Shown here piece by piece: positions 33,720 to 46,663 of a stretch of DNA of 64,000 nt. The stretch comes from Neofusicoccum parvum (taxonomy: Eukaryota; Ascomycota; Dothideomycetes; Botryosphaeriales; Botryosphaeriaceae): contig CP087209.1 in assembly GCA_020912385.1 (NCBI GenBank), forward strand, positions 62,001-126,000, given 5' to 3'. A program made the translations under genes and the position numbers. Each line of letters opens with the position of its first letter. The first letter of the stretch is position 1. Below the pieces are notes generated by a model. That model saw only the letters and a program-made list of their open reading frames with translations. It was not told the DNA's origin and did not search any database.

Positions 33720-36700
33720 GTTGACTGTCAACAACACCACGATCAAATTGAAAGCCGGTGCTCCTATGCTCAAGCATTGATATGCGGATGTACGTGCAAT
33801 TTATTATAGCAGCACGCCAGTTTCGTCATCGCCTGGGCAAGGAAGTTTCCCGGTGGGACTTCAATTGTCACCTGTGAAAACGAGGCAAGCTCTGATGAAA
33901 GTTGAAGCGAGCCAATCGTCTACACAGGCAGCGTGACGATGGTAGAAGCTCGTCGCAAAAATACGAAGAGCCTGCCTGGTGTTGCAAGGATAAGAAAATG
34001 AATGCGCGAACGTGCTAGCTTTTTGAGGAAGGTCATTAACGATCCTTTCCACTTGTAGGCTTGTGAACGGACTGTGGTCGGCCCACCCCGTACTCAGCGT
34101 GCCGCATCCGTGAAGCTCTAATAATAGCAATTGGGGTTCCGTCGTACACTTGGAGCAGTTTCGAACACGATGTCACTATGAGTTCTCTTGGACGTCGAGG
34201 CAATATGGAAGAATCAAAGTCCCAACCACGGCAGCACCTCTGGTTAAGAGCTACGACATCTTCAACGCAAAGTGCACTACTCAACACATGATGCCGGATC
34301 AGATAGCTTGGAAACACGCGCCTACCTTCATAGGTAGATGCAGCACTCGTCTGGATTGGTCTGACATCATTTCACTACACATTTGCGTGCGGACGAGTGC
34401 TTTAGCTGCCCGTATATGAAGGGCATGTGCTTATTGCGATAGCATCCGGATCGAGCACGTAACAGCATCCTCACTTTCCATGCTACTCTCATCTCCGGTG
34501 CACGCCACCAAAATTCTTCAACGGGAGCCAGTGCAAATCCCATGCGCGGTGCGCCAGCTTCGGCCATTACATAGGCGCCGATACTTTTAAGCCATAACAA
34601 CGAATGAAGGTTTTTAAGGGCTGAGGTTCATTGATTGAGATTATTTTTGATCCTACTGTGTGTGTTTGGTCTGTACGCAATGTACAGTAAGCGTATACTC
34701 GTCAAATAAGTAGTTTGTTGTAATGAGTGAGGAGAACGCAAAGAGGTGGAGCTCTGCTGCTTGGCAAGGCACCGTTACAAAGAGGTTTTGAGGCGATTTT
34801 TTCAATGGTCTGGCTGGTATTGTAGAGCTGACGCTTTAGTCTGATATAGAATGGCAAAGTTGCAGGGTAGAGGTTAGCTCGTTTCACAAAGCCCTGCCCG
34901 TGTTGGTTTGAGTTATCAGCCGTTGAATGCCCATAGTTTGCTGAAGATCAATACTTTAGTTTTGTGGTCGAGGGTTGTTACTACTACCACATGTTCAACT
35001 TCGTGACTTTTCTGCAATCGACGTGTCCGTGTCGCGCCAGGATTTCCGCGACTACCATCAAGTCAAGGCTTCGAAGTTTCTTTAATTCTCTTGCTTACAA
35101 CCTATGCGGCATCATCAAGCACCAGTCATTCTTCCTGTTCTTCTCACTAATTTCTATTCTGCCACCTCAAATCCACTCACTCTCTCCGATGACCACCCCT
35201 TCCGCCCTAACACCCCTCTACCCTTGTCATCTCTTTTGCTGCTCTGTCCTCCCTGCTTGTCCACTCAAATGCGCCACGCCTTCCTCTTCTTCGGTGGACA
35301 AACGCTTACCTCATCGCCGCGACGGAACGAACTCTGAGGGCGTGCGTGCGAGATGGTTGCACCACCCCAGCACCCGACTACAGCCCGCAAAAAAATGGAG
35401 TGCGGAATTACTGTACTACTTGAAGCATCGGATATCTGGCAAACAGGCTTGAGATCCTAGCGATGGCTGAACAATATGCCTGTGTGACACGTGCTTCTCC
35501 ACGTCCACATAATATCTACGTAGTTCCGTCCATGATGCCAAAAACCGAATCCGAACAACTGACGTCATAGCCATTCCTGCGGTAGCCACTATAGGAATCC
35601 AATAGACCAATGGAGTACTGTCTCTCGCTTCCTTCAAAGCTACAGTTTTCCCGAAGATAACCCTCGGCCGAACAATGTTCGTGTGTGGTTTTCGATAAGT
35701 TGGCACTTTACCATTGTAGACGCTCTTTTGGGCTTCTGGCTTGGTAATTGTCCTTTCAACATATTCTACTTGGCCTTCTGGTCGGAAATGTTGAGCAGTA
35801 TCTCATGGTGGTGGGTTGGAGCTGCGTGACCAGAAACGCCCAAGTATTCGAAACATGGGTGATGCTCAGCAGTCAGCACATACGTAGTGGGAAATATAGA
35901 GCCCGGCGATCAGCGCCCGATTGACGTACGACAATGAATTTCAGTGTGCACTTTACTTGTGCGACCTTGGCTTGCAAGCGTCTGGCCAAGTTTTAGGAAA
36001 ATCACCCTGTCGTTTCTTGTAGAGGCAACAAGGCCGGTATCGCTCACTAAGAGGCTTGTCAACGATGCAACTAGGCTGAAGATACATGGACGGCGTGTGG
36101 GTACCACGACGACTGACAACGTTAGCGCATATGGCACGTTGGGGACCATCGGTACCGTGTACGCCTGGTTGGGCCGGGCATGCATCCGCAGCGACGGTGC
36201 CCTGTCGCACCTAACCTTGAGCGGTTGAGAGAGACGAGCTCGGCGTTGAAGCTCTTCGCTGCGCCGAGTCGATGACAAACGCGGCTAAGATTCGGCAGCG
36301 AGAAGACATCTGCCAGCAGCACACCCACCATTGAGCTCTTATTTCCGCAGGTTGTCTGGTGGCCAGAGATCGAGGCCCGCAGCTTTAGTTTGCGGGCGGG
36401 CTGAATACGAGGTCTAAGCCACCACCGATCCCTCGAAGCGCCAGGGACAATGTGCCCAAGGCTCGTTGCACGTGTCGCAGACCGCGACGTTTCATTGGAG
36501 GACCTTAAATGCCGCCGGCCAAATTGGGACATGAGGCACGCGAGGGAGGGCCTTTCCCATCGGCGCGCAACGCCTTGCTAGGTGCACATCTTCTCTGTTT
36601 GGGACCGTGTGCGACAGGCACTACTCACCGGTGTACGCGCAACGTACGGTGGCTGTGAAGGGGTAATCTGTTCTCCAGGAGTGGAAAGCGCATCGCCAAG

Positions 36701-36841
36701 AATGCTGAGCCCTTTCGATAAGCTTTTGGAAGGGTTTCCCCGCTCGAATCGCTTCTTGAATGATAAACAAGCTCTGCCAACCTGCCTCCCGTCATCGCCT
36801 TCGCTCTCACTGGCCTACGTCCAGAATCGCGAGGACTGACA
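33720..36841. other. 3.1 kb gene-poor stretch
   Basis: I see no recognisable gene on either strand. A minus-strand frame at 35416-35706 holds one hydrophobic segment (LVYWIPIVATAGMAMTSVV) but has no other support. 34600-34960 is AT-rich. The right end is the PAP2 promoter. Confidence 0.5.
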
Positions 36842-38151
36842 ATGGAGTTCTGCAACAAGCTGACGGTCTCCTACGTTCTTGATGTCATTGTGCTCTGGTA
36901 AACCGACCGAACCAGCTCGAAGGGCAGGACGTGCTAACACGGGGCATCCAGCGCGTTTGCCATCATTGGCGGCGTCTTTTCCATTATACCACCTTCGAGG
37001 CGCGCCTTTTCGCTCACAGACACCTCCATCTCGTTCCCATACGGGCCAGATACCGTCTCAATCTTGACCGTATTCCTCGCCGCCATTGTAGCGCCAGCCA
37101 TCATTATCGCGGTCATATGTGTGGTGTTCGTCACACGCCCTCCCAGCGATGGGATTCCGGTGTCAAAGCAGATGCGGTGGCGTCGGAAGCTGTGGGAGCT
37201 GTTCACCGGCCTGCTTGGTCTCGCCTTTGCGACGGTGCTGTCGTTCTTCCTGACGCAGAGCATGAAGAATCTCTTCGGCAAGCCACGCCCGGACTTTCTT
37301 GACCGGTGCAACCCAGACGTAAACAGCATGCCGCAATACACCGTCGGGAGCTTCAGCAGCGAGCTTCTAGAAGGCACCTCGGTTCACGTCAGCTGGGGGA
37401 TCTGCAAGAGCAAGGACGGGGGCGGGGTCGGTATATCAGAGTTCAACGATGGATTCAGAAGCTTCCCGAGCGGACACTGCAACAGTGAGTACGCCTTGAC
37501 AGAGTGTTCACAGCGGCATGTACTGACGGTGGTCATAACTTAGTTGCTTTTGCCGGGCTTGTGTATTTGAGCCTCTTCCTCGCTACCAAGTTCTCCGTCA
37601 CGATCCCGTTCCTTGCTCCGGCTCCCTTTCAGGAACAGACACCCCATTTCAATCCATCGAACATCGAAACAACCACGGCACCGCTGCCCCAAGCCGCGAA
37701 AACAAACCCGCGAAGCCAATCCGCAGCGCCGCCGATACACCTCTTCGTCATTGTTTTCATACCTATTGGGGCAGCTATCTACATAGCCTCCACGCGGTAC
37801 ACCGACTACAAGCATCACGGCTTCGACGTGCTCTTTAGCTCTATCATGGGCATACTCTCTGCGTGGTTCTGCTTCCGCTGGTATCACATGCCCATACGCC
37901 GGGGAGCCGGTTGGGCCTGGGGCCCACGTAGCAACGATAGAGCGTTTGGAATTGGCATTGGGACAGGCACATACCATGTGTCGAAGTCGAATGCTGCTTC
38001 ATACAAGGGGAAAGCCGCCACGGATCCAGAGAGAGACGCGCAGCGGGGCCCGCGGACCACCGACGAGATCGAGCTAGCTACGATCGGCACCGTCAATTCT
38101 TCGGAGGGTCACTCTAGCCGCAGACACATCCTGGGCAACCGGCAATCTTGA
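36842..38151 (+). CDS. PAP2-family lipid phosphate phosphatase
   Basis: Exons 36842-36897, 36952-37484 and 37544-38151 (1197 nt, 398 residues). All three phosphatase motifs are present: KNLFGKPRP (K-x6-R-P), FPSGH, and STRYTDYKHHGFD (S-x-R-x5-H-x3-D). Six membrane segments are visible. The second intron splits just after PSGHCN. Such enzymes, like yeast Dpp1/Lpp1, remove phosphate from phosphatidic acid and diacylglycerol pyrophosphate in membranes. The C-terminal tail is long, hydrophilic and probably cytoplasmic. Confidence 0.9.
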
Positions 38152-38290
38152 ACGGCCAATTCACAGCATACATTAGATTTTAGATCGTGTAAAGGAATGA
38201 GGACGAAATACATCCTTTCAAACCCGGTCGGGATTGTCCATCTACGTAATTGCTACAGAGTGTGCAGTCCCGTGCGCGCAGTCCCTCACC

Positions 38291-39564
38291 CTAACCGTCG
38301 AGCTGCTTCACGGTGGTGGAGGGCTGCGCCTCGGTGGCATCCTTCTTCGCAGACTTCTCCAGGACTCCGTCATCCTCGCTCTTCGAGCTCGACGCAGCCT
38401 CCTGGTCCTGCTCGTGCGCGACAGTTGGGACCTTTCCACGCTTTTCCTTGTAGCGCATCCACACGAAAACAACGATGACGACCAACCAGTACAGGTTGTA
38501 GGAGAGGACAGAGCCATACGTCGCCGAGTTCTGCCAGCCAAGAATGGCGTTGAAAATGCCCCAGCCGCCGCCGCCGTTGAGCTCCGGGTTGCAGCAGTTG
38601 ACGTGCCATACGCTCTGGCGAATGTCGTACGATCCGGGCCCAGAGCCGGTCTCAGAGGCATCGCCGCCGATGACCTTGTTCCAGGTGTTGTTCTCAAAGT
38701 ACCAAACGGCCCGCGAGAAAAGAGCGGCCGCGACCAGGTAGAGGAAGCAGGTCGAGATGATCAGGAAGATCTGGAGCTTCGTCGAGTTTCCGCCACTGGG
38801 TCAGGTCAGTGCATGTTGCCTCACGGCGGGCTCGACCCAGGACAGCACACGTACCGGTACAGGATGTAGCCAACGGCGCAACCAGCAGCCAATCCGCAGA
38901 TAACCGCAAGCGGAAACGCGGTGGCGGGGAGGCCCAGACTGACTCCGCCAATGTAGACCACAGCCTCCAGCCCCTCGCGCAGGACAGTGACGAACGGCAA
39001 GAGAAACATGGCATACTTCTCCGCCCACTTCTTGAAGCGCTGGCGGGCAGTGGCATTGGTGTCGGTGGCCGTCTTGGGGTCGAGTGCCTGGACCAGCTTG
39101 ACGCGCCATTTGTCCTGGAGTTTGTTCACGCGGAGCAGAGCAGCTCCCATGATTGAAATGATGATGGAAGCAATGATGCCAAACACGCCTTCCCAGATGT
39201 CCTCTGTGTTTGCGAAGTGGTCCTTGCCATAGGCGTAGAAGGCACCGATCATGCCCGCACCAATGCAAACACAGATAAACAACCCAAGCGCCACCCCGAG
39301 CCAGACCTGGTAAACATGAGCATGCGGCTGGGCGCGACAGCAGTGCGGTGACTTACTTGCTTGAGGAGCTTCTTATATGCTGCAATGTCTCCCTCTGCGC
39401 CGAGAGTCTGCTTCAGGAACGCCAGCAAGACCGAGACAATGATGACAGTCTCGAGGCATTCCCGAAAGACAATAAAGAAGACTGATAGACATTAGAGTTG
39501 CTCCATGGGGCCTCGATGTTTGCAGACCGATCGTACCTGGGACAGCAAAAACGTTGACCGTCAT
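38291..39564 (-). CDS. FTR1: High-affinity iron permease FTR1
   Basis: Exons 39564-39537, 39481-39357, 39306-38855 and 38795-38291 (1110 nt, 369 residues). Both R-E-x-L-E iron-binding motifs are present: RECLET in the first membrane segment and [12 protein letters not shown] in the fourth. Seven hydrophobic segments and a charged cytoplasmic tail fit the family. It imports the ferric iron made by the FET3 ferroxidase at the plasma membrane. The gene is divergent from FET3 across a 597 bp promoter holding SreA-type GATA sites. The short exon 1 encodes only MTVNVFAVP. Confidence 0.95.
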
Positions 39565-40161
39565 TTTGAAGAGTGCGCTTCGAAGGCAGTGGAAGTCTGA
39601 TCCTCCCAACAAAGGCCTGCGCAACTTGGGCGAGCAGGAGCAGGAGCAGTTCAAATGAGTGGACTGGCTTGCTCTCGGTCAGGTGGAGACCGGACAGAAC
39701 TTTGCATATCTATCAATCAGTCTAATCAGATAATCAGCCCGAGACCGGCTGAATCACCCCACCAATTACTCGGGTTGAGCGACATAAAACACGGAAGGTG
39801 GTGTGCCGCTACTGAGCCTGGGTGCAACGTGATTGCAGCTGCACATCGGGCCTTTTGCCGCGTGCGGCTAGGCGGGCGCCAATGTCAATGCGGGAGCCCA
39901 AGGCTTGTGAGCGTTAAGGCCGCGACTCAAGCTTCCTCTCCAATTTGCTCGCGCCGCCGTCCGTGCGCCCTGCCAGAGCCGGTGGGGACGGGTGTCAGGC
40001 TGGCGCAACAGGTGGGGATTGGCCTTGCGCGAGGCTGACTCGGCGCACTGAGTCAGCCGTGCCTCTGCCTCGCGTTGATCTTATCTGCTTGATCTCCTGC
40101 GCTGTCGGAGCTGCCTGTATATGCCCGCCGTTCCAGTCCTCGGCCATTGCACTCTGCAACC
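39565..40161. promoter_or_regulatory. Shared FTR1/FET3 promoter with SreA-type GATA sites
   Basis: ATCAGATAA at 39725-39733 matches the ATCWGATAA consensus of the siderophore repressor SreA and its relatives. TTATCTGCT at 40081-40089 matches the reverse complement at 8 of 9 positions. Repression of both genes when iron is plentiful is the expected effect. Confidence 0.7.
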
Positions 40162-42229
40162 ATGGCTTCGTTCGCCGCTAGGTCGTTGCTTTCGTTCGCA
40201 CTGCTTTCCAGCGGGTTTGTCGCGGCGGCGACGGTCAACCTTGACTGGAACATCACATGGGTTACAGCCAACCCGGACGGGATGCTCGAGCGTCCCGTCA
40301 TTGGCATCAACGGCCAATGGCCACCGCCGCTGCTCAACTTCACGAAGGGCGACCAAGTCGTTGCAAACGTGTACAACGCGCTCGGCAACGAAACAACCAG
40401 CATCCATTTCCACGGCTTCTACCAGAATGGCACCAACAACATGGACGGGCCTCCGGGAGTGGTGCAGTGCGAGATTGCCCCGGAATCGACCTTCACGTAC
40501 AACTTCACAGTAAGTTGAACCAGCGCGCTTCCAGCCCCTCGTTTCTGACAGCCGGCAGATCAACCAGTCGGGCACTTACTGGTACCATTCGCACACGAAG
40601 GGGCAGTACCCAGACGGCCTCAGACAGGCGCTCATCATCCAAGATCCGGACAGCCCATACGCCGGCCAATATGACGAAGAGCTTGTGATCAGCCTGTCAG
40701 ACTGGTACCACGACCAGATGCCCGGGTTGCTGAAGCAGTTCATCAACGTCGCGAACCCGACGGGCGCAGAGCCGGTCCCGAACTCTGCGCTGCTGAACGA
40801 CACTCAGAACTTCACTCTGTCTGTTGAGCCTGGCAAGACGTACCTCATTCATCTGGCCAACATCGGTGCTTTTGCAGGCCAGTACTTCTGGATTGAGGGC
40901 CACACGATGCGCATCGTCGAAGTCGACGGCATATGGACAGAGCCGGCCGAGGCAGACATGATCTATGTAGCCAGTGCGCAGCGCTACGCCGTCCTGCTGA
41001 CGACGAAGAATGACACCAGCACCAACTTTGCCATGGTCGGCAGCATGGACACGGTAAGCTCTGTTCGTGTGCCCTACTCCAGTGCAGGTACTAACGGCCC
41101 ATCCAGGATCTGTTCGACACCATTCCATCCGATTTGAACTGGAACGTGACTGGCTGGCTTGTGTATAGTGATTCGGCGGACAAGCCGGCGGCTGCGACGA
41201 TCGACGAATTCGATCCCTATGACGACTTCGGTCTGGTCCCTACAGACGGCCTTGAGCTGTACGAGGAGGCGGATTATACCATTACCTTGGATCTTACCAT
41301 GGATAACCTTGGAGACGGCGCCAACTAGTTTGTTTCCCGCCGCGCCTACTCGTGTTGTACACACTAACTCCTCCAGTGCCTTCTTCAACGGAATCACATA
41401 CACGAAGCCCAAAGTGCCGACGATTTTCAGCGTGTTGACCACGGGATCTGCAGCCTCAAACGCTACGGTATACGGAACTGACACGAACCCTTTCGTTCTG
41501 AATCACGGCGATATCATTGATATTGTCCTGAATAACGACGATACGGGCAAGCATCCGTTCCATCTTCACGGGCAGTAAGTTGGATCTACTCGGCTTTATA
41601 GGTGTTGTACTGACCAAGCCAGCGCCTTCCAAGTGATCCACCGCAGTGACGATGACGCGGGCCACTACGACGCAAGCAACCACTCGGCCTTCCCGTCCGT
41701 CCCGGCTCGCAGAGACACTGTTCTAGTGCGCCCTTCAGGCAATTTTGTGATCCGCTTCAAAGCAGACAACCCTGGTGCGTACTTCCTCACTCCAGAAAGG
41801 CATCCGCAACCATGCTGAATCAGGAACAGGCGTCTGGCTTTTCCACTGTCACATCGAATGGCACATGGACTCTGGCCTGGCAGCAACGATGATCGAGGCT
41901 CCTCTGCAGCTGCAGAGCACCCTTCAGATTCCCGAAAACCACTACCAGGTATGCAATGCTAGCAACACACTCACTTCTGGCAACGCGGCCGGCAACACCG
42001 TGGACTTTTATGACCTGTCTGGGGAGAACAAGTCCAAGGCACCTCTGCCGGCTGGGTTCACGGCACGAGGAATTGTAGCATTGGTGTTCAGCTGCATTGC
42101 TGGGTTTGTTGGTATGGCAGCGATTGCTTGGTAAGTCTTGCCTCAAAGCGGAAGCTTGTATCGTGACGCATAAACACCGGTACTAATCTTTGTTCTGGCA
42201 GGTACGGCGCTGCGCCGATTACTACTTGA
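40162..42229 (+). CDS. FET3: Multicopper ferroxidase FET3
   Basis: Seven exons: 40162-40509, 40559-41053, 41107-41327, 41377-41574, 41623-41774, 41824-42130 and 42202-42229 (1749 nt, 582 residues). Copper motifs are [28 protein letters not shown] and [10 protein letters not shown]. The signal peptide ends near [12 protein letters not shown]-terminal membrane anchor ([19 protein letters not shown]) is followed by a short cytosolic tail, as in yeast Fet3. It oxidises Fe(II) to Fe(III) for FTR1. The last exon is only 28 nt. The anchor and the divergent FTR1 separate it from laccases. Confidence 0.95.
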
Positions 42230-43889
42230 AAGTGCCACGGCAACGGGAAGATTTCGGGCGGTTAATGATAGTTGCTCAAGGCGAGTGCAAAAGTGATACC
42301 AAATCAAATTATTTCCACAATTGTACACTCTCCGATGGTCGCTTCGGCATGATCAGATAAGGCCCGTGGGCCACGGGGCGGAGAAACAGCGGTGGACGCG
42401 TGACGGAACTCGCGAGCGCCCGCGCGAGCTTCGTAAGTGATGACGCTGCTTAGCAGACGAGGCAGTCTAGATGCAACTCCAGACAGGGCAGCGGGCGCCG
42501 AGACTCCAGCACACGAGCCGTTATTCCCGGCGTCTCCGCCACCGCAGCCAAGCCGCGGGCGAAAGCTTGGCAAGGCCACCCGGAGCTTGCACGAAAGTCA
42601 AGCGACGGGGGGTGGGGCCACTTGTCGTGTTATCAGGCCGGAGATAATCAGTGACCGGATCATCAGCGAGCTTTTTATCGTATCAGATGGTGGCACTCTG
42701 AGTCCGCTAGGAGCAGGTGGCACGAATCCTCTAGCCTCTTCAGCTGTAGCTCCACGGAAAGTTCCCTGCTGCAGAGAAACGAGGGGCTGTTTGGGTGGAA
42801 CGCTAGTCGCGCGTTTGGAACACACGGCAAACGGCAGCAGTCGGAGGATGCCTGGGCGGTGCCTCCTGCTTGAGCGGGCAGCACTCCGCGCACTGTGGTT
42901 CGAATGGTCTAATCTTATCTGATTTAGTCCATCTTCATGCGGCAGTTCCCCCCATTACTGCGTAGTGCGCGCTTCCTTATTGTGGATCCCGTGTTCTTTA
43001 ATAGCTGGCCGTCCAATCACAGGCCCCATGAGCGTCACGTTGTAATCATGAAGGTCCGATAATGCTCTGGTGGCTCCACATCAGTCCCCGTCGCCATGTA
43101 AGCAGTCGTCGAAGTCGCCGACCTCTAAAATCGTCGTCTTTCAAAAAGCAATGCTCTGGGCTCAGGTGTCCTGTATTGATCGTTGCGGCACACAATTATA
43201 GTTCAGCCAACACGAGCGCGGTGGCAAGCTCCTCGACTCAGAAAGCGCAGATCTTCTTGCAAGGAATATTCCAAATCGTTCATTGGTGAGGTGCTCAGTA
43301 CATGACAAGCCGTCACGGAGCGAGTCCTTCCCTCATACCCAACAAGGCAGTCGCGGAAGGCTTGTTCATCCTGATCGTTTCGTTGACTAGCGTGCTCAAC
43401 ATGCATTACAGAGCGATCGCCTGCAGCCGCTTACAACGCACCGGTTCCGTGTGGGATACGAACAACCTCGCTCGTTTAGTAAAGTTCTGGCCGCGAGGCG
43501 AGCTGTCCGAGGTTCGGTTGGAGCGGTTGGACGTGGTATGCGCGCCCCACAAAGTCTGAGAGGGCCGGAGATAGGTAGCAGTAAAGGTGGGCACCCAAGG
43601 CAAGCCGGACGAAAATTTTCTGGCTTCGAAAAGCCTTGGGAATGTAACCTTGGACTCGGCCCAACACAGGCCGCCATGCTCGGGTCAGGCCGTTCCTTTC
43701 CTGTCCCACTCGCGAAAATTGCCCCGGTCATGCCCCGGAGTTTCCAAGAACAAGAAATGTGAGGGGGCTAGTGGTCGATAGGCAAGATAGCGCTGCGTCG
43801 GAGTCAGTGGCACAGTGAAGCATCGAATACTTCTTGCCGTGATTCTTCTTCGTTTGCCTACGCAGGCTAGAGATCAACTGTCCAACAAG
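42230..43889. promoter_or_regulatory. FET3-reductase spacer with two SreA-type sites
   Basis: ATCAGATAA occurs at 42352-42360 and its reverse complement TTATCTGAT at 42915-42923. No gene is supported in the spacer. The sites lie 1.0-1.5 kb before the ferric reductase start, so they could act on it or on the end of FET3. Confidence 0.55.
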
Positions 43890-46521
43890 ATGCTGCGCTT
43901 GTCATCTTTGTTTCTGGCTTTTGCCTTGTGCACTGTCCGAATCCTCGCCGAAAGCTTCACCCCCGAGGTCTGGAGCCAATACTGCTTTTATGCAATCTAC
44001 GACCCTCTGAACTCTTTGACCTGGGCCAGCGATGGCTCGTCGAAAGCCAAAACCCAGGAATGTACCAACGTGGCTGTGGTGTCTTCCATTTACGCTTCGT
44101 GCAAGGTCTACTGTTCTGCAGACCAGTTCGATGAAGGCCTGGAGTTCTGGAAAGAGTTGTGCCATCACAGCAAATCCACGCTGATGGACCTTTCCAACAT
44201 ATCCACCACTCTTACGCAATCATCCATCAACCAACTCCCAGTGGCCGATCCGGAGTTGAACAGCACTGAACAGATTTCCGAGCCGGTTCTTCTTACCCAG
44301 GAGTACTTTGAGAGATCCTACGGCAGCTGGGTGAGTTACCCGAAGAATACTAAGCCACCACTGCTTCTGACTCCATGTAGAAGTTGAAGTTTGAGTCGAG
44401 CCCACGGAGCCAACGATTCGGCTGGGCTATGGATTGCTTCTGGGGCGGCCTAGTTCTTTTGGGCATCTTGAAAGCCTGCATTGATGTTTTGACCAGCCGA
44501 CGCGCCTCCACTACCAGATTCGACGCCGAAAAGTCCGGCTCCGTGGTTAACACATCAGGAAAAGCATTCACTCCTTTCACCGAGGCAAGCTTCTGGCTCA
44601 AGACCCATGTCTTCGTCCCTGCAGCTATTGGGACACGATGTCAAAGAATGCTACTCGGATGTACGATACCCCAGCGCTCTGTTTCGATATCGATCGTCGC
44701 GTTCTGGTGTCTCTGCATTATCTTGGGGTTTTCCGGTTATCCTACGATAGCCAACAACACGCTGTAAGCGCCTTTGTCCCTCCACAAAATCGGGCACCAC
44801 TGCTCACATGTCTCAAGCACGCCAAACATCCACCAGTACATTTGGAATGCAGTCGCAGTACGGGCTGGGTACATGGCATACTCGCTCCTGCCTTGGGTCT
44901 GGATGTTCGCACAGCGGAACAACATATTCATTTGGGCTACCGGGTGGAGCTACGCGACTTTCAGCGCCTTCCACCGCCACTGTGCAAGGGCAGTAACGAT
45001 TTTCGCCATCGTGCATGGCATCTCATATTCAGTCGTGTACGCGCAGTATAGTACGTGGTCGTGACGTTGCGTGTTATCTTATCAGATCCGAGCTGATTGT
45101 TGCAGAGCACACCTATTACACCTCGTTGCCGAAGCATTGGTTCCAGTTCGGCATAGTGGTAGGTCCGATAGGAACGACGTATCCGTCTCACACTAATTAG
45201 TTCCCGCATTTTAGTCAGTCACTCTCATGGCTTTACTGGTTGCCTTTTCCGTAGGCTACTTCCGCGTCCATTACTACGACTCCTTCCTCCTGATGCACAT
45301 CGTCTTCTGTATAGTACTGCTATACTCGCTTTTCTTGTTCGTGCCATTCCTTCTGCCTTCTACTATGAGACCTGACAAAGCCACAGCCACACTTCCAAGT
45401 TCACCGATGGCAAATACAACATCTATCTTTGGCCGCTTGTGGCCATCTGGTCCTTTGACCGCCTTCTGCGCATTGCGCGCATCCTCTACTGCAACTTCCG
45501 TGTCAGCTTCAGCGCCAAGGGGGCCATATCATGTGCCCAGTCCGCAACTGTGCGCTATGAGCCTTCCAGCGACGTCATCCGCATAACCATCCAGCACCGG
45601 TCATCACTCAACCCCGGCCCCGGCCAATACTACCACCTGTACCAGCCCTTCGTCTTCCGCGGCTGGTGGGAGAACCACCCCTTCTCGCTCGGCGCGTACA
45701 CCACGCCGTCGCAGCCCGTCCCCGCGCCCAGCGAGAACGAAGCCATCTCCGCACCACCCACGGACGCAGAGGCCAGCAAGGAAGCCAAAGCCGCGTCCTC
45801 GTCCATCACGTCCTCGAGCGGCTCCTCCGCCGGCCCCGCCGCCGCCGCCACCTTCACCTTCTGGATCCGGCCGTACGACGGCTGGACGCGGCGGCTGCGC
45901 GACGCCTGCCTGGCCGCGCCGTCGCACACGACGTCGCCGCGGCTGCTGGTCGAGGGCCCGTACGGCCACGCGCAGCCGCTGCACGCCTTCGACACGGTCG
46001 TCATGGTCGTCGGCGGCACCGGCATCGCCGCCGCCACGCCGTACATCCTCGACCACGCCGCGCGCGCGGCGGCCGGCCGCGGCGCGACCCGCACCACCCG
46101 GATCAGGCTGGTGTGGACGGCCAAGCACGCGGCGTTCCTGCGCGACGTGTGCCGGGGCGAGCTGGCGGGCGCGCTGGCGCGGGAGGACGTCGAGGCGGTG
46201 CTGTTCGCGACGGGGAGGCGGCTGGCGAAGGCGGAGGGAGAGGAGGAGGAGGAGGACGCGGCCGCGGCGGCGGAGGCGGAGGATGAGATTCAGCCGGCTG
46301 GCGCGGCGGCGCGGCGCGAGGCGGCGGTCAGGCACGAGCGGCCGGATGTGACTGGGATCGTGGCGGAGGCGGCGACGGAGGCGACGGAGGGCGGGGCGCG
46401 GACGGTGGTGTTCGTCTGCGGGCCGGCGGCCATGGCGGACGAGGCCAGGGCGGCGGTGCACGCGGAGATGAAGAAGGGGTGTCGGAGGATTGAGTACGTC
46501 GAGGACTGCTTCAGGTGGTAG
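43890..46521 (+). CDS. Ferric/cupric reductase, FRE type
   Basis: Six exons: 43890-44330, 44381-44763, 44818-45050, 45106-45158, 45215-45336 and 45381-46521 (2373 nt, 790 residues). A signal peptide and a Cys-containing extracellular part are followed by a ferric-reductase membrane domain with paired heme histidines (FHRHCARAVTIFAIVHG and HYYDSFLLMHIVF). HPFSLGA is the FAD site, GGTGIAAATPY and FVCGPAAM bind NADPH, and EDCFRW closes the protein. It reduces Fe(III) outside the cell so that FET3/FTR1 can take it up. The segment around residues 560-720 is Ala/Glu-rich low complexity. A SreA-type site lies in intron 3. Confidence 0.93.
45079..45087 (-). promoter_or_regulatory. SreA-type GATA site in a reductase intron
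   Basis: TTATCAGAT is the reverse complement of ATCTGATAA, a perfect ATCWGATAA match, inside the third intron (45051-45105). Confidence 0.4.
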
Positions 46522-46663
46522 TGATGTCGTGAGTCAGACTGAGCGCTTGATAATCAAACGCATGTTACTTGGAAGTTCTCGCTGGTGATGATTTGTGGAA
46601 ATGCTTGTGACTCATTGTATCTTTCGAAATGACGCGAGTCAAGATGCCGCCGGCAACGAACAC

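Noticed and set aside
45604..46461. 285-codon minus-strand frame rich in Arg
   Set aside because: It is the mirror of the Ala/Glu-rich, GC-rich part of the ferric reductase; it has no family similarity.
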